From Bacilli bacterium (GTDB lineage: Bacteria; Bacillota_I; Bacilli_A; RF39; UBA660): a stretch of 59,954 bases of DNA. The stretch covers positions 1 to 59,954 of the forward strand of contig CAADYO010000010.1 in NCBI GenBank assembly GCA_900753325.1, in the 5' to 3' direction. A program made the position numbers and the translations under genes. The notes beneath the pieces were generated by a model that worked only from the letters and a program-made list of their open reading frames with translations, was not told the origin of the DNA and did not search any database. Each line of letters starts with the position of its first letter. Within the stretch, counting starts at the first letter, position 1. Shown here in pieces: positions 41,687 to 49,849 of the stretch.

Positions 41687-43192
41687 TTAAGATTGAGCTT
41701 GTTGCTTCTTTTGTCTTGTATAAAGAACAAAAAGTAATATTGCACTAATAACAGTAATCATACCAATAATAGTATATAGAATTGAACCAGTACCACCAGT
41801 AAATGGTAATGTTCCTGCTTCAAATGCAGCAACTTCAGCTTCATAATAACCATCTGTAGCACTTGGTGCAGAACCCTCTATTTTTACTTTTACAGCAATT
41901 ACATCTCTAGGTAAACTATAACCAGGAGCTGTAGATACTTGTTTTAAATAATATGTACCTTCAGCAACACCAGGTAGACGACCCTTACCAGTTGAGTCAG
42001 TAGTAAATTCGCCTAATTTAGTAGTTAATGATGAATCTGAATATACTTCAAATTTAACACCTGATAGTACTTTTGAGTGATCACTATTAGCGTAAATTAG
42101 TACTTCAATACCATAAGTAAATACTGAAGCTTGAGAAACCGATGTAGTAACTGTACCAGTACCATATGGATCATTTGAATATGTTAATGTCGCACTATTA
42201 AGGTTTCCTCCATCACCTAAAGTAGCCTTATCATTTAATTTAGCTTTATATTCTACTGTAACTGTATTACTAGTAATATAGTCAGCATTAAATACTACTG
42301 TAATATCTTGTCCAGAAACTGTAATTGTTGCAACTGTATTACCTGCTGCATTTACAACAGTTCCATCAGATTTAGTTGTTAATGCTGTACCTCCATCACT
42401 AATAACAAAACTACTAACACCTGATAATGTAATACCAGTACCTACCTTATCTTTAATTGTATAAGTTTTATTAGTAGCATTAGTTGGAAATTGTGGAACA
42501 CCACCTACTAAAAAATATGAAAATTCCTTTCCAACAGTATAGTTGCCATCAGCATGTCCAACAGAACCAACTGATTTAGTAATTGATGCACTACTAATTT
42601 TAGCAGCAATTGTAGAATCATTAATTACCCAGTCATTGCCATTAGCAGTTAGAATAATATTACCAACCATTACTGCATATACACTATTAGTAACCTTAGG
42701 TAATACTAAATAAGCACCAGCAGGAACGACAGTACCAGTAGCACCATCACCAGCATTATAAGTCAATTCTACCCCAGTAACAGAGTTAGTCTTAATATAA
42801 CCAGCATAAGCACTAGCCAACTTATCCAATGTAGAACTTGTTCTAGTAGAACCAGATGTAATATCACCAGATGTTAACTTATAATAATCATCAACTGTAA
42901 GATTTTTATAAGTTGTATTACTAGCTAAAAATGCTTTAAAACTAGTGGTAAACTCGTAAGTAATAACGTTAGTTGAACTATTATAAAATGGATCAAGTAT
43001 TTTATAAGCAACTAATGTATCACTAGCAGGAGCATTAGTAATCATAATGGCAGCATCATTAGTAACAAGATAACTATTAGTATCATTTTTACCCTTTGTA
43101 CTACCATCAGTTGTTATTGCCACTGCATTAACATCAAAAGCTAAACAAAATGTTAATATAGCAACTAATAAACCAATAATTTTTTTCTTCAT
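41687..43192 (-). CDS. Backbone pilin with LPFTG sorting signal
   Basis: 501 residues. A signal peptide (MKKKIIGLLVAILTFCLAF, then DVNAVA) starts the protein and LPFTGGTGS plus a hydrophobic span (ILYTIIGMITVISAILLFVL) and basic tail end it. Several beta-sandwich domains lie between, including a Cna-B-like part (KFEVYSDSSLTTKLGEF and YYLKQVSTAPGYSLP). The latter is the E-box region, but the usual Glu is Gln. The length, strong signal and position directly before the pilin sortase suggest the major subunit. It probably polymerises through the class C sortase. Confidence 0.9.
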   Translation of the reverse strand: MKKKIIGLLVAILTFCLAFDVNAVAITTDGSTKGKNDTNSYLVTNDAAIMITNAPASDTLVAYKILDPFYNSSTNVITYEFTTSFKAFLASNTTYKNLTVDDYYKLTSGDITSGSTRTSSTLDKLASAYAGYIKTNSVTGVELTYNAGDGATGTVVPAGAYLVLPKVTNSVYAVMVGNIILTANGNDWVINDSTIAAKISSASITKSVGSVGHADGNYTVGKEFSYFLVGGVPQFPTNATNKTYTIKDKVGTGITLSGVSSFVISDGGTALTTKSDGTVVNAAGNTVATITVSGQDITVVFNADYITSNTVTVEYKAKLNDKATLGDGGNLNSATLTYSNDPYGTGTVTTSVSQASVFTYGIEVLIYANSDHSKVLSGVKFEVYSDSSLTTKLGEFTTDSTGKGRLPGVAEGTYYLKQVSTAPGYSLPRDVIAVKVKIEGSAPSATDGYYEAEVAAFEAGTLPFTGGTGSILYTIIGMITVISAILLFVLYTRQKKQQAQS

Positions 43193-43316
43193 TTTGATAC
43201 GTCCTTTCTTTTATTTATATAACAAACTTGAATTCAAATATCATTAAAATAACTATGAATTGAAGCTACTCATTTTTACCTAAACAACATCTGAATAAAA
43301 GCTTTGTTACCAACAA

Positions 43317-43970
43317 TTAATTATTTTTTCTTTTTTTAATAAGTAAAATCATCACACCAGCAACAGCTAAAGCTACTACTAATAAACCAATATATATATA
43401 GATATTATCGGCAGTATAAGGTACATCAGTAGAACTACCAGGATTAACATTTAATGACTTAGCCTCTGTTTTAGCAAAAATACTCAAATCATAAACAAAA
43501 TTGTTATTAATTTCATCATAAACTGGTAAACTTACTAAAACAGGTCCTGAAGAATATTCATAATCTTTTGTTTTTTTACTATCGAGTTTTATTAAATAAA
43601 GACCAACTTTTAAATCTTTAAAATTAAATTGACCAGTACTATCAGTTTTAGTATTTTTAATTGGATTAATATTCTTATCTGTAATATATTTACTCAAATC
43701 ACTAGCATAATTAGGCCAATCACTCATATTTAGATCATTGATATCAACTGTATAACCCAACATATCATTAATATAAGTAAACTTACCAACATTATTCATA
43801 TCAGCTACATGATACAAATAAACATTCACGTCATTAATATTAACATCACCATACATATATTTACCTGTCATACTACCTAATTTATTAGTATCAACAACAA
43901 GTGCATCAACATTGGTAATTGTTAAAAAGAAAGTAATTACTGAAACAATTAATAAACTAACTTTTTTCAT
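43317..43970 (-). CDS. Minor pilin with an atypical VPYTA sorting signal
   Basis: 217 residues. It has a signal peptide (KKVSLLIVSVITFFLTITNVDA), a beta-rich body with a Cna-B-like segment (TDSTGQFNFKDLKVGLYLIKL) and a C-terminal sorting region with VPYTADN followed by IYIYIGLLVVALAVAGVMILL and KKRKNN. VPYTA differs from LPXTG in the first and last residues and may be read by the class B sortase encoded in the same operon. This layout is that of a minor or base pilin. It is followed by the backbone gene. Confidence 0.82.
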   Translation of the reverse strand: MKKVSLLIVSVITFFLTITNVDALVVDTNKLGSMTGKYMYGDVNINDVNVYLYHVADMNNVGKFTYINDMLGYTVDINDLNMSDWPNYASDLSKYITDKNINPIKNTKTDSTGQFNFKDLKVGLYLIKLDSKKTKDYEYSSGPVLVSLPVYDEINNNFVYDLSIFAKTEAKSLNVNPGSSTDVPYTADNIYIYIGLLVVALAVAGVMILLIKKRKNN

Positions 43971-46010
43971 CTAAATCAACCCGCTTTCTTTTTTTATATA
44001 AAATACATAACCACCAGCAGAAGCAAGTATTATCAATAGTCCAATAATTATATATGGAACATTTCCCATTCCTCCTGTATTAGGCAACATATTAACCTCA
44101 TCATTTACCAATTCAACCGTAACGGTACCTGCAGTATTATCAATATTTAATCCATCAAATGTAATATTACCTTCTTCACCAACTACAACAGTATAAGTTT
44201 TAGGAAGTAATACATATCCAGATTGTACCCTAGTTTGTTTTAAATAATAGGTAGTACCAGGAGTTAAACCTTTAAATTCAAGTCCAGATCCAACTTCCTG
44301 ACTTAAGTTAGCATCAGAATATAATGTAAAGTTTCCAGTTAAAGTAGTATCAGAACCTTTAGCTAATAAATTAATATTTAAGTTAATATTAGCAACTTTA
44401 AACATTGAAGAAACTTTATAATCCACAGTTGTATCTAAATAGTAATAATTACTTGCTAAAGCACCAGTAAGTTCAAAAACATCAACATAATCTTTAACAA
44501 TATCATTTTTAACTGTATATTGTGCTGTAATAACTTGACTTCCGTTAGCTGTTATAACTGGTATTTTTACAAATGAATCATTCATAACTGTATAATTACT
44601 ACCATCAACAAATTTTGCATTCTCTAAGTTTTGTTGAATCATAACATCAGTGATTTCAAAATTAGCTGTATTAGTAACTAAAACATTAAATGTAACAATA
44701 TCACCAGTTTGATAGTATTCTTTTGGATTATTTATACTAACCGAAATTGTCGGTTTAAAATATCCACCTAATTTCATCCATTCACCATAAATAACAACAT
44801 CTTCATTAGGCATTGTAAAAGTATGACTCTTATACCAACCTAAGAATTTATATCCATCAGCTACCGGATCAGCTGCTACCGTAACAGTCTCTCCCGGTGC
44901 ATATTTAACTGTTGCAGGTAACAAACTGTTTACATTATCAGGAAGTACAGAACCTTGAAATTGATATGAAACAGAATATTTAATTTTCTCAAATGAACCA
45001 ACAATACTAACATCAGTTGCTGGCATTACAAATATTCCATCACTTAAATCAATCGTTGAAGTCCAACCTAAAAATTTATAACCATTAACAATATCTCCAG
45101 CCTTAAGAGAATCAACTTTAACATCATCACCTACTCCATATTTTTTAGCGCTAGGTACACTAAATCCATCTGGAGAATCACCGGTAATAGAATATGAGAC
45201 TGTATATGCTTGTTTTGCCGTAAAACCACCAGTAAAAGTAACATTAGCACTAGGCATTGTAAATGTTCCATTAGTAACTGTAACATCACTAGAACTCCAA
45301 CCGGAAAAAGTGTATCCGGCAACAGTTGGACTGTTTAAAACTCCAACACTAGCACCAGCGTTATAACTACTAACAGCCGGTAACTCTGATGCACCTTCAG
45401 GAACATCTCCAGAATACTTATAAGTTACTGTATATAAAGTAGCTTCTTCATCACCCATCCAAGCATGAACTGTATTAGATTTAGTTGAAAAATCATTTTC
45501 CCTAGCAAAAGCAGTATTATAAAAATCCATTCTCTTATTTGTTCCAAGACTCGGAGTAGTCGTAACTACACCAACAGTCAATTTACAACCAGCTTGTAAG
45601 TTTTTAACTTTAAACGAAACTGTCCTAGTAGAACTATCGTAAACAAGTCCACCTGAATCTCCAACTACATAACCAGGGCAACTTGTACCATCACTTCTTT
45701 TTACTGCACCTATTGTTCCATCACTAGTAGTAACAAAATTCTTAAATATTAACCCATCAGGTAATTTATCTTCAACATAAATATAATCACTTCTTACATC
45801 AGCCACTGCTGTATCATTAGATGTAACCGCATCAGCATCAACTCCATCATATATAACATCAATATAATAAGTTAAATCACTATTAGGAGCAACTCGTGCA
45901 TCATTATCCAAAGTAGCTGCAAAAGATTTATTAGCTAATATAATAAGTAAAGATGTAAAGCCAACAAATAAAACAACTAATATAAAATAAATAGATTTAC
46001 GATTTTTCAA
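43971..46010 (-). CDS. LPNTG-anchored adhesin with InlB-type repeats
   Basis: 679 residues with a signal peptide (SIYFILVVLFVGFTSLLIILANKSFA shortened here), an N-terminal beta domain, and four repeats of the beta-grasp, InlB/Listeria-Bacteroides type, each with a GYKFLGW or GYTFSGW motif. Near the C-terminus are a Cna-B-like domain (TLYSDANLSQEVGSG) and LPNTGGMGN followed by a membrane span and basic end. It is adjacent to the minor pilin gene (1-base gap) and is probably a tip or accessory pilus protein. Confidence 0.85.
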   Translation of the reverse strand: MKNRKSIYFILVVLFVGFTSLLIILANKSFAATLDNDARVAPNSDLTYYIDVIYDGVDADAVTSNDTAVADVRSDYIYVEDKLPDGLIFKNFVTTSDGTIGAVKRSDGTSCPGYVVGDSGGLVYDSSTRTVSFKVKNLQAGCKLTVGVVTTTPSLGTNKRMDFYNTAFARENDFSTKSNTVHAWMGDEEATLYTVTYKYSGDVPEGASELPAVSSYNAGASVGVLNSPTVAGYTFSGWSSSDVTVTNGTFTMPSANVTFTGGFTAKQAYTVSYSITGDSPDGFSVPSAKKYGVGDDVKVDSLKAGDIVNGYKFLGWTSTIDLSDGIFVMPATDVSIVGSFEKIKYSVSYQFQGSVLPDNVNSLLPATVKYAPGETVTVAADPVADGYKFLGWYKSHTFTMPNEDVVIYGEWMKLGGYFKPTISVSINNPKEYYQTGDIVTFNVLVTNTANFEITDVMIQQNLENAKFVDGSNYTVMNDSFVKIPVITANGSQVITAQYTVKNDIVKDYVDVFELTGALASNYYYLDTTVDYKVSSMFKVANINLNINLLAKGSDTTLTGNFTLYSDANLSQEVGSGLEFKGLTPGTTYYLKQTRVQSGYVLLPKTYTVVVGEEGNITFDGLNIDNTAGTVTVELVNDEVNMLPNTGGMGNVPYIIIGLLIILASAGGYVFYIKKESGLI

Positions 46011-46031
46011 GTAAGTTCACGTCCTATACTA

Positions 46032-49007
46032 CTATTGAACTATATAAGGACTACTTGGTGTTCCATCACCATCAACTGCTACTGTACCTTTTTTCAATGA
46101 AATAGCTGGTCTTAAATCTCTGCCGTAATATAATGGACTAGTATCAAGATCACCATTACTATATAAGTTAAAGGCATTTGTACCATATAAACCACCTACG
46201 TAATATGGTGTCATTGTCCACCAATACGAATTAGAATACAAATAGAAGTTTTTATTAAGTTTCCAAACTCTACCACCGGCATAAGTAACTTCATCAGCTG
46301 TTAATAAAGCAATTGGATATTTTAATTTTTGATTACCTGCTGTTGATGAAACTGTATATTTGAATATCATATTGCTGCACTCTAAAGACGGTTTTGAATT
46401 GTCTAGATTATATCCAGCTTTAAATACTAACCATTTAGTAGCATCTCCATCTTTACTCCAACCATTATAAGAACCAATAGCTCTATCATTGCACCAAACA
46501 GTATCCTCTAGCTTCTCAGTATAATCAAGCAAATTAGATTCATACCAACTTTCAGTGTTATTCTTAAGATTCGAACTGCGAGTATTACCAGAACCAGTAG
46601 TCATTTCTTCAATCAAATCATCTATTTTTTTACCAGCAGACATTTTTACAAAATAGAAATTACTAATACTTCTATTAACATAATTATCAACATAATAAAT
46701 ATATTTAACTTCACTACATGAAGAATCACTAGATAAACATGTATAATGATATCCAGCAGCACCTTTACCTGCAATTGTAATATAATCTGTTTTATAATCT
46801 TTAATTTTACTAGTAAAGGTATTAGTTAACGTATATAAACCAGTTGTAGTATCATAAGTAACATCATTGCCATAGACTATATTCTTATTCATAAGAGTAT
46901 CAGCAATACTTCCATCAGTAAATTCAACATAATAAATTACATTTGCCTCATTACTACGTGTAATATAATAAACAGTAGAACAAGTATTAGTTGAATCGGA
47001 TAAACATGTATATAAATATTGATTACCAGTATCAACGGCAAAGGTATCATTCCAAATCTTATTTTTTCCATCTATCAATGTATATAAACCAGTTGTAGTA
47101 TCATAAGTAACATCATTAGCATAAATGTAATTGCTTGTTTTGATATCACTAATATTTTTCTCTGCCATACCACCAAGTCCAACAATAGAACCAGACATAG
47201 TATTTTGTTGATAAACATTACCATACATATAACCGGAAAAAGCCATTGAATTAGAATCGCCATATCCAGATGTCCTAGCTCTAGCTGCAGCACCAATAGC
47301 AGTACAACTACCATCAGCACCAGGATTACCATTAAAAATCATCTTTACGCCACCAGTATCTGTTGTTCTAACTATTTTCCAACAAAAATTAGCAAATATA
47401 ACATTATTATTATTAATATCACCCCGATAATAATATATAGGATAAATATCATTAGAAGAACTAGCCAACTCGTATATACCCTTACCATTAGTATCGCTTG
47501 AAACTTTCGAAAAGTCAATTCCCTTTGTAGAAGTTACATACTCACTACTAACATTATCCATAACAGAATTATCAGCCATCATCTTATATAAAGTTTGAAC
47601 AACTGAAAGTTTACCATCCATTGTTTTATCAAGACCCAAACTAGTCCAAGTAGCTCTAATCGTTACATTTGCCTCGGGCATTTTAAAACTATCACTACCA
47701 ATAGTTTCAACATTACTCGTAATAATTTCCCAGTTTTTAAATTTATATCCAGCACAAGTTGGTATATTATTACTAATTTTAACTATATTAAAAACTGATT
47801 TAGAAGTATTTGTAGGAACATTAGTAACAGTACAATTACCAGGAGAATTACCATCATATATAACCATATAATTATCTGCAAGTATTGGTGTATTAGTTGT
47901 AGTAACATTCTCTGAAATATCACCTAATCTGCTTTTAACAGTAGTACTTTTATTTGTATAATATAATTTTTCATCATTAGATATGTTTTTCTTTAAAGAT
48001 ATATCAATTGTCATTTCAGACTTAAGTCCCGAAGAAACATTATCAAGATTCCAAGTAACAATTGGTGTATTCTTAGACGCATCAAGTGTAGCCGTACCAT
48101 TAGAGCAATTTATACTATCAGAATCAACTTCAAAATAATCAGAATCAATATAATCAGTAATAGAAAAACTATCATAAGGAACTGAAGGAACTGATGCTAA
48201 ATACAAAAAGTCCCATAAAGTATCATTATCAGCAGTGAATTGTTTATCAGTAATTTCACTAAATTGACTAGATACAACATCACCAATATCATACAAAACA
48301 CCATTAATAATTAAATTAGGATACTTTTTCTTTAAATAATTATATTGTGAAAGATTATTAGAAGCATCAACATTCGGATAACCATCTGTTAAAAACAATA
48401 CAACTAAATCATGATCAGAATCACCTTGATAATTACTAAGTATACTGTCAACATTAACCAAAGCTTGATAGTAATTTGTATTACCTGTAGCTTGTAATGA
48501 TTTCAATCTATTAACCAACAATTCTTTATCATTTGTAAAATCTGAAACAATATTAGAATCAGTATCAAAATTGATTAAAGCAATATGATTATTTTTATCA
48601 TTCAAATTAAGTCTAATAAGATTTTCACAATCTTCTTGAACTTTAGATAATTTTGTTTTAAGTACACCCGAAACCTTCTTTTCTTCATTCATACTACCAG
48701 ATGTATCAACAACAAGTATCACATCAGTATATTTTCTTTTTGTTTTAATGACACTATCAACTGCAAATGTAATTCTTGCCTTTTTCTCACTTACCCATTT
48801 TGCACTCTTAGTAACTTTCCAAGAGCCAGCCTCACCTTTACTAAAATCACTATTTTTCGAAGTAATCTCAATACTACGAACTGGAACTGTTTTAGCAAAA
48901 GAAACAGAAATAGTAACTGCTAAAATAAAGATAAAAAGTAAAGATAAAAGCAAAATATATCTACGACTGTCATTATAATTAATAAATCTATTAATTTTAT
49001 CAATCAT
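46032..49007 (-). CDS. vWA-domain surface protein, first gene of the pilus operon
   Basis: 991 residues. An N-terminal anchor (YILLLSLLFIFILAVTISVSF) precedes a vWA domain with DTSGSM and LFLTDGYPN. The following modules match those of the 36528-39566 product in order: a beta-grasp repeat (NWEIITSNVETIGSDSF), Tyr/Thr-rich segments and a DUF6273-like C-terminus (WWTMTPYYVGGLYGTN, then LRPAISL, GTPSSPYIVQ). No sortase signal is present. A GGAGGTGA ribosome site and sigma-A promoter stand in front. vWA tip proteins of Gram-positive pili bind host or matrix ligands; here the ligand is unknown. Confidence 0.87.
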   Translation of the reverse strand: MIDKINRFINYNDSRRYILLLSLLFIFILAVTISVSFAKTVPVRSIEITSKNSDFSKGEAGSWKVTKSAKWVSEKKARITFAVDSVIKTKRKYTDVILVVDTSGSMNEEKKVSGVLKTKLSKVQEDCENLIRLNLNDKNNHIALINFDTDSNIVSDFTNDKELLVNRLKSLQATGNTNYYQALVNVDSILSNYQGDSDHDLVVLFLTDGYPNVDASNNLSQYNYLKKKYPNLIINGVLYDIGDVVSSQFSEITDKQFTADNDTLWDFLYLASVPSVPYDSFSITDYIDSDYFEVDSDSINCSNGTATLDASKNTPIVTWNLDNVSSGLKSEMTIDISLKKNISNDEKLYYTNKSTTVKSRLGDISENVTTTNTPILADNYMVIYDGNSPGNCTVTNVPTNTSKSVFNIVKISNNIPTCAGYKFKNWEIITSNVETIGSDSFKMPEANVTIRATWTSLGLDKTMDGKLSVVQTLYKMMADNSVMDNVSSEYVTSTKGIDFSKVSSDTNGKGIYELASSSNDIYPIYYYRGDINNNNVIFANFCWKIVRTTDTGGVKMIFNGNPGADGSCTAIGAAARARTSGYGDSNSMAFSGYMYGNVYQQNTMSGSIVGLGGMAEKNISDIKTSNYIYANDVTYDTTTGLYTLIDGKNKIWNDTFAVDTGNQYLYTCLSDSTNTCSTVYYITRSNEANVIYYVEFTDGSIADTLMNKNIVYGNDVTYDTTTGLYTLTNTFTSKIKDYKTDYITIAGKGAAGYHYTCLSSDSSCSEVKYIYYVDNYVNRSISNFYFVKMSAGKKIDDLIEEMTTGSGNTRSSNLKNNTESWYESNLLDYTEKLEDTVWCNDRAIGSYNGWSKDGDATKWLVFKAGYNLDNSKPSLECSNMIFKYTVSSTAGNQKLKYPIALLTADEVTYAGGRVWKLNKNFYLYSNSYWWTMTPYYVGGLYGTNAFNLYSNGDLDTSPLYYGRDLRPAISLKKGTVAVDGDGTPSSPYIVQ

Positions 49008-49054
49008 TATTTCACCTCCATATCTTCAACTACCATTACCCTTATAATAATATA

Positions 49055-49083
49055 ATTATAGCAAAATCACCTTCTAAAGTAAA
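49055..49083 (-). promoter_or_regulatory. Promoter of the pilus operon
   Basis: TTTACT (49078-49083), 17 bases, then TATAAT (49055-49060). The elements and spacing equal those of the promoter at 12531-12559. Confidence 0.65.
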
Positions 49084-49092
49084 TATTACAAC

Positions 49093-49116
49093 AAAAAAAG
49101 AAAGGTTTTCCCTTTC
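49093..49116 (-). terminator. Terminator of the first nrd operon
   Basis: GAAAGG-GAAAA-CCTTTC followed by seven T on the minus strand, at the nrdG stop. Confidence 0.85.
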
Positions 49117-49667
49117 TATATAAACATATAATCTGGTTTTTTATATCCTAAAGAATAATTTTTTTCTTCACTATATTTAGAAACTAAAATTATATTTTCT
49201 TTTTCAAGACTTTCTTTAACATCAATTATTCTCTGATTTCTAGAACCCTTAAAATAAATGTCAAGACTCTTCTGCTCTAAAATAAACTTTCCATCTACTA
49301 AAACATCTATATAATTAAGCAGTTCTCTTTGTTTAGGATTATTAAGTAAAGTTTCATATGTAAAACCAGTATAGCACCAAACATTAAGTCCCATTTCTTT
49401 TGCTGCTTTGCAAATTTCTACACAAGCCTCACTCTGACACATAGGATCTCCACCTGATAATGTAATTCCGTCTTGTCCCTCAATTTTTTTCAATTCTTTA
49501 ATAACATCATCTACATCAACTAAAAACCCACCATTAAAGTCATGTGTTCCTGGGTTATGACAGCCTTTACAGTTATGCGGACACCCTTGAGTCCACACAA
49601 CTGTTCTTATCCCTTCTCCATCAACAATAGAATCAGGTTGTAAGTCTGCGGCTAATCTAATTTTCAT
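49116..49667 (-). CDS. nrdG: Anaerobic ribonucleotide reductase activating enzyme
   Basis: 183 residues, a radical-SAM enzyme. The iron-sulfur ligands are in GCPHNCKGCHNPGTH. It uses SAM to make the glycyl radical on NrdD. The remaining motifs (GITLSGGDPM, VLVDGKFI and GSRNQRIIDV) are typical of the family. It follows the separate glycyl-radical gene immediately, which supports that protein as its substrate. Confidence 0.95.
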   Translation of the reverse strand: MKIRLAADLQPDSIVDGEGIRTVVWTQGCPHNCKGCHNPGTHDFNGGFLVDVDDVIKELKKIEGQDGITLSGGDPMCQSEACVEICKAAKEMGLNVWCYTGFTYETLLNNPKQRELLNYIDVLVDGKFILEQKSLDIYFKGSRNQRIIDVKESLEKENIILVSKYSEEKNYSLGYKKPDYMFI

Positions 49668-49829
49668 CTATTTTGTCTCTTTTAATAGTTCTTTAACACC
49701 AGAATGTTTAACGCGGTCTCTCTCTTCTGCTCTTTTACCATTATTAAATCTAGAAACATCACCTGCTAAATATCCTGTAACTCTTCTAATTCTTTCGAAT
49801 TTTTCTCCTTCACCAACTATTTTTTCCAT
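49668..49829 (-). CDS. Stand-alone glycyl-radical domain of class III ribonucleotide reductase
   Basis: A 53-residue protein consisting only of the usual NrdD C-terminus: FERIRRVTGYLAGDVSRFNN followed by GKRAEERDRVKH. The Gly in RRVTGYL is the residue that carries the radical. AGGAGG stands 6 bases before ATG 49829, so it is a properly expressed gene rather than a frameshifted tail; the preceding NrdD ends with its zinc-binding cysteines and lacks this segment. It should bind the NrdD body as a detachable radical-bearing part, as GrcA/YfiD does for pyruvate formate-lyase (analogy). Confidence 0.82.
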   Translation of the reverse strand: MEKIVGEGEKFERIRRVTGYLAGDVSRFNNGKRAEERDRVKHSGVKELLKETK

Positions 49830-49849
49830 ACATATTCCTCCTATCTTTT

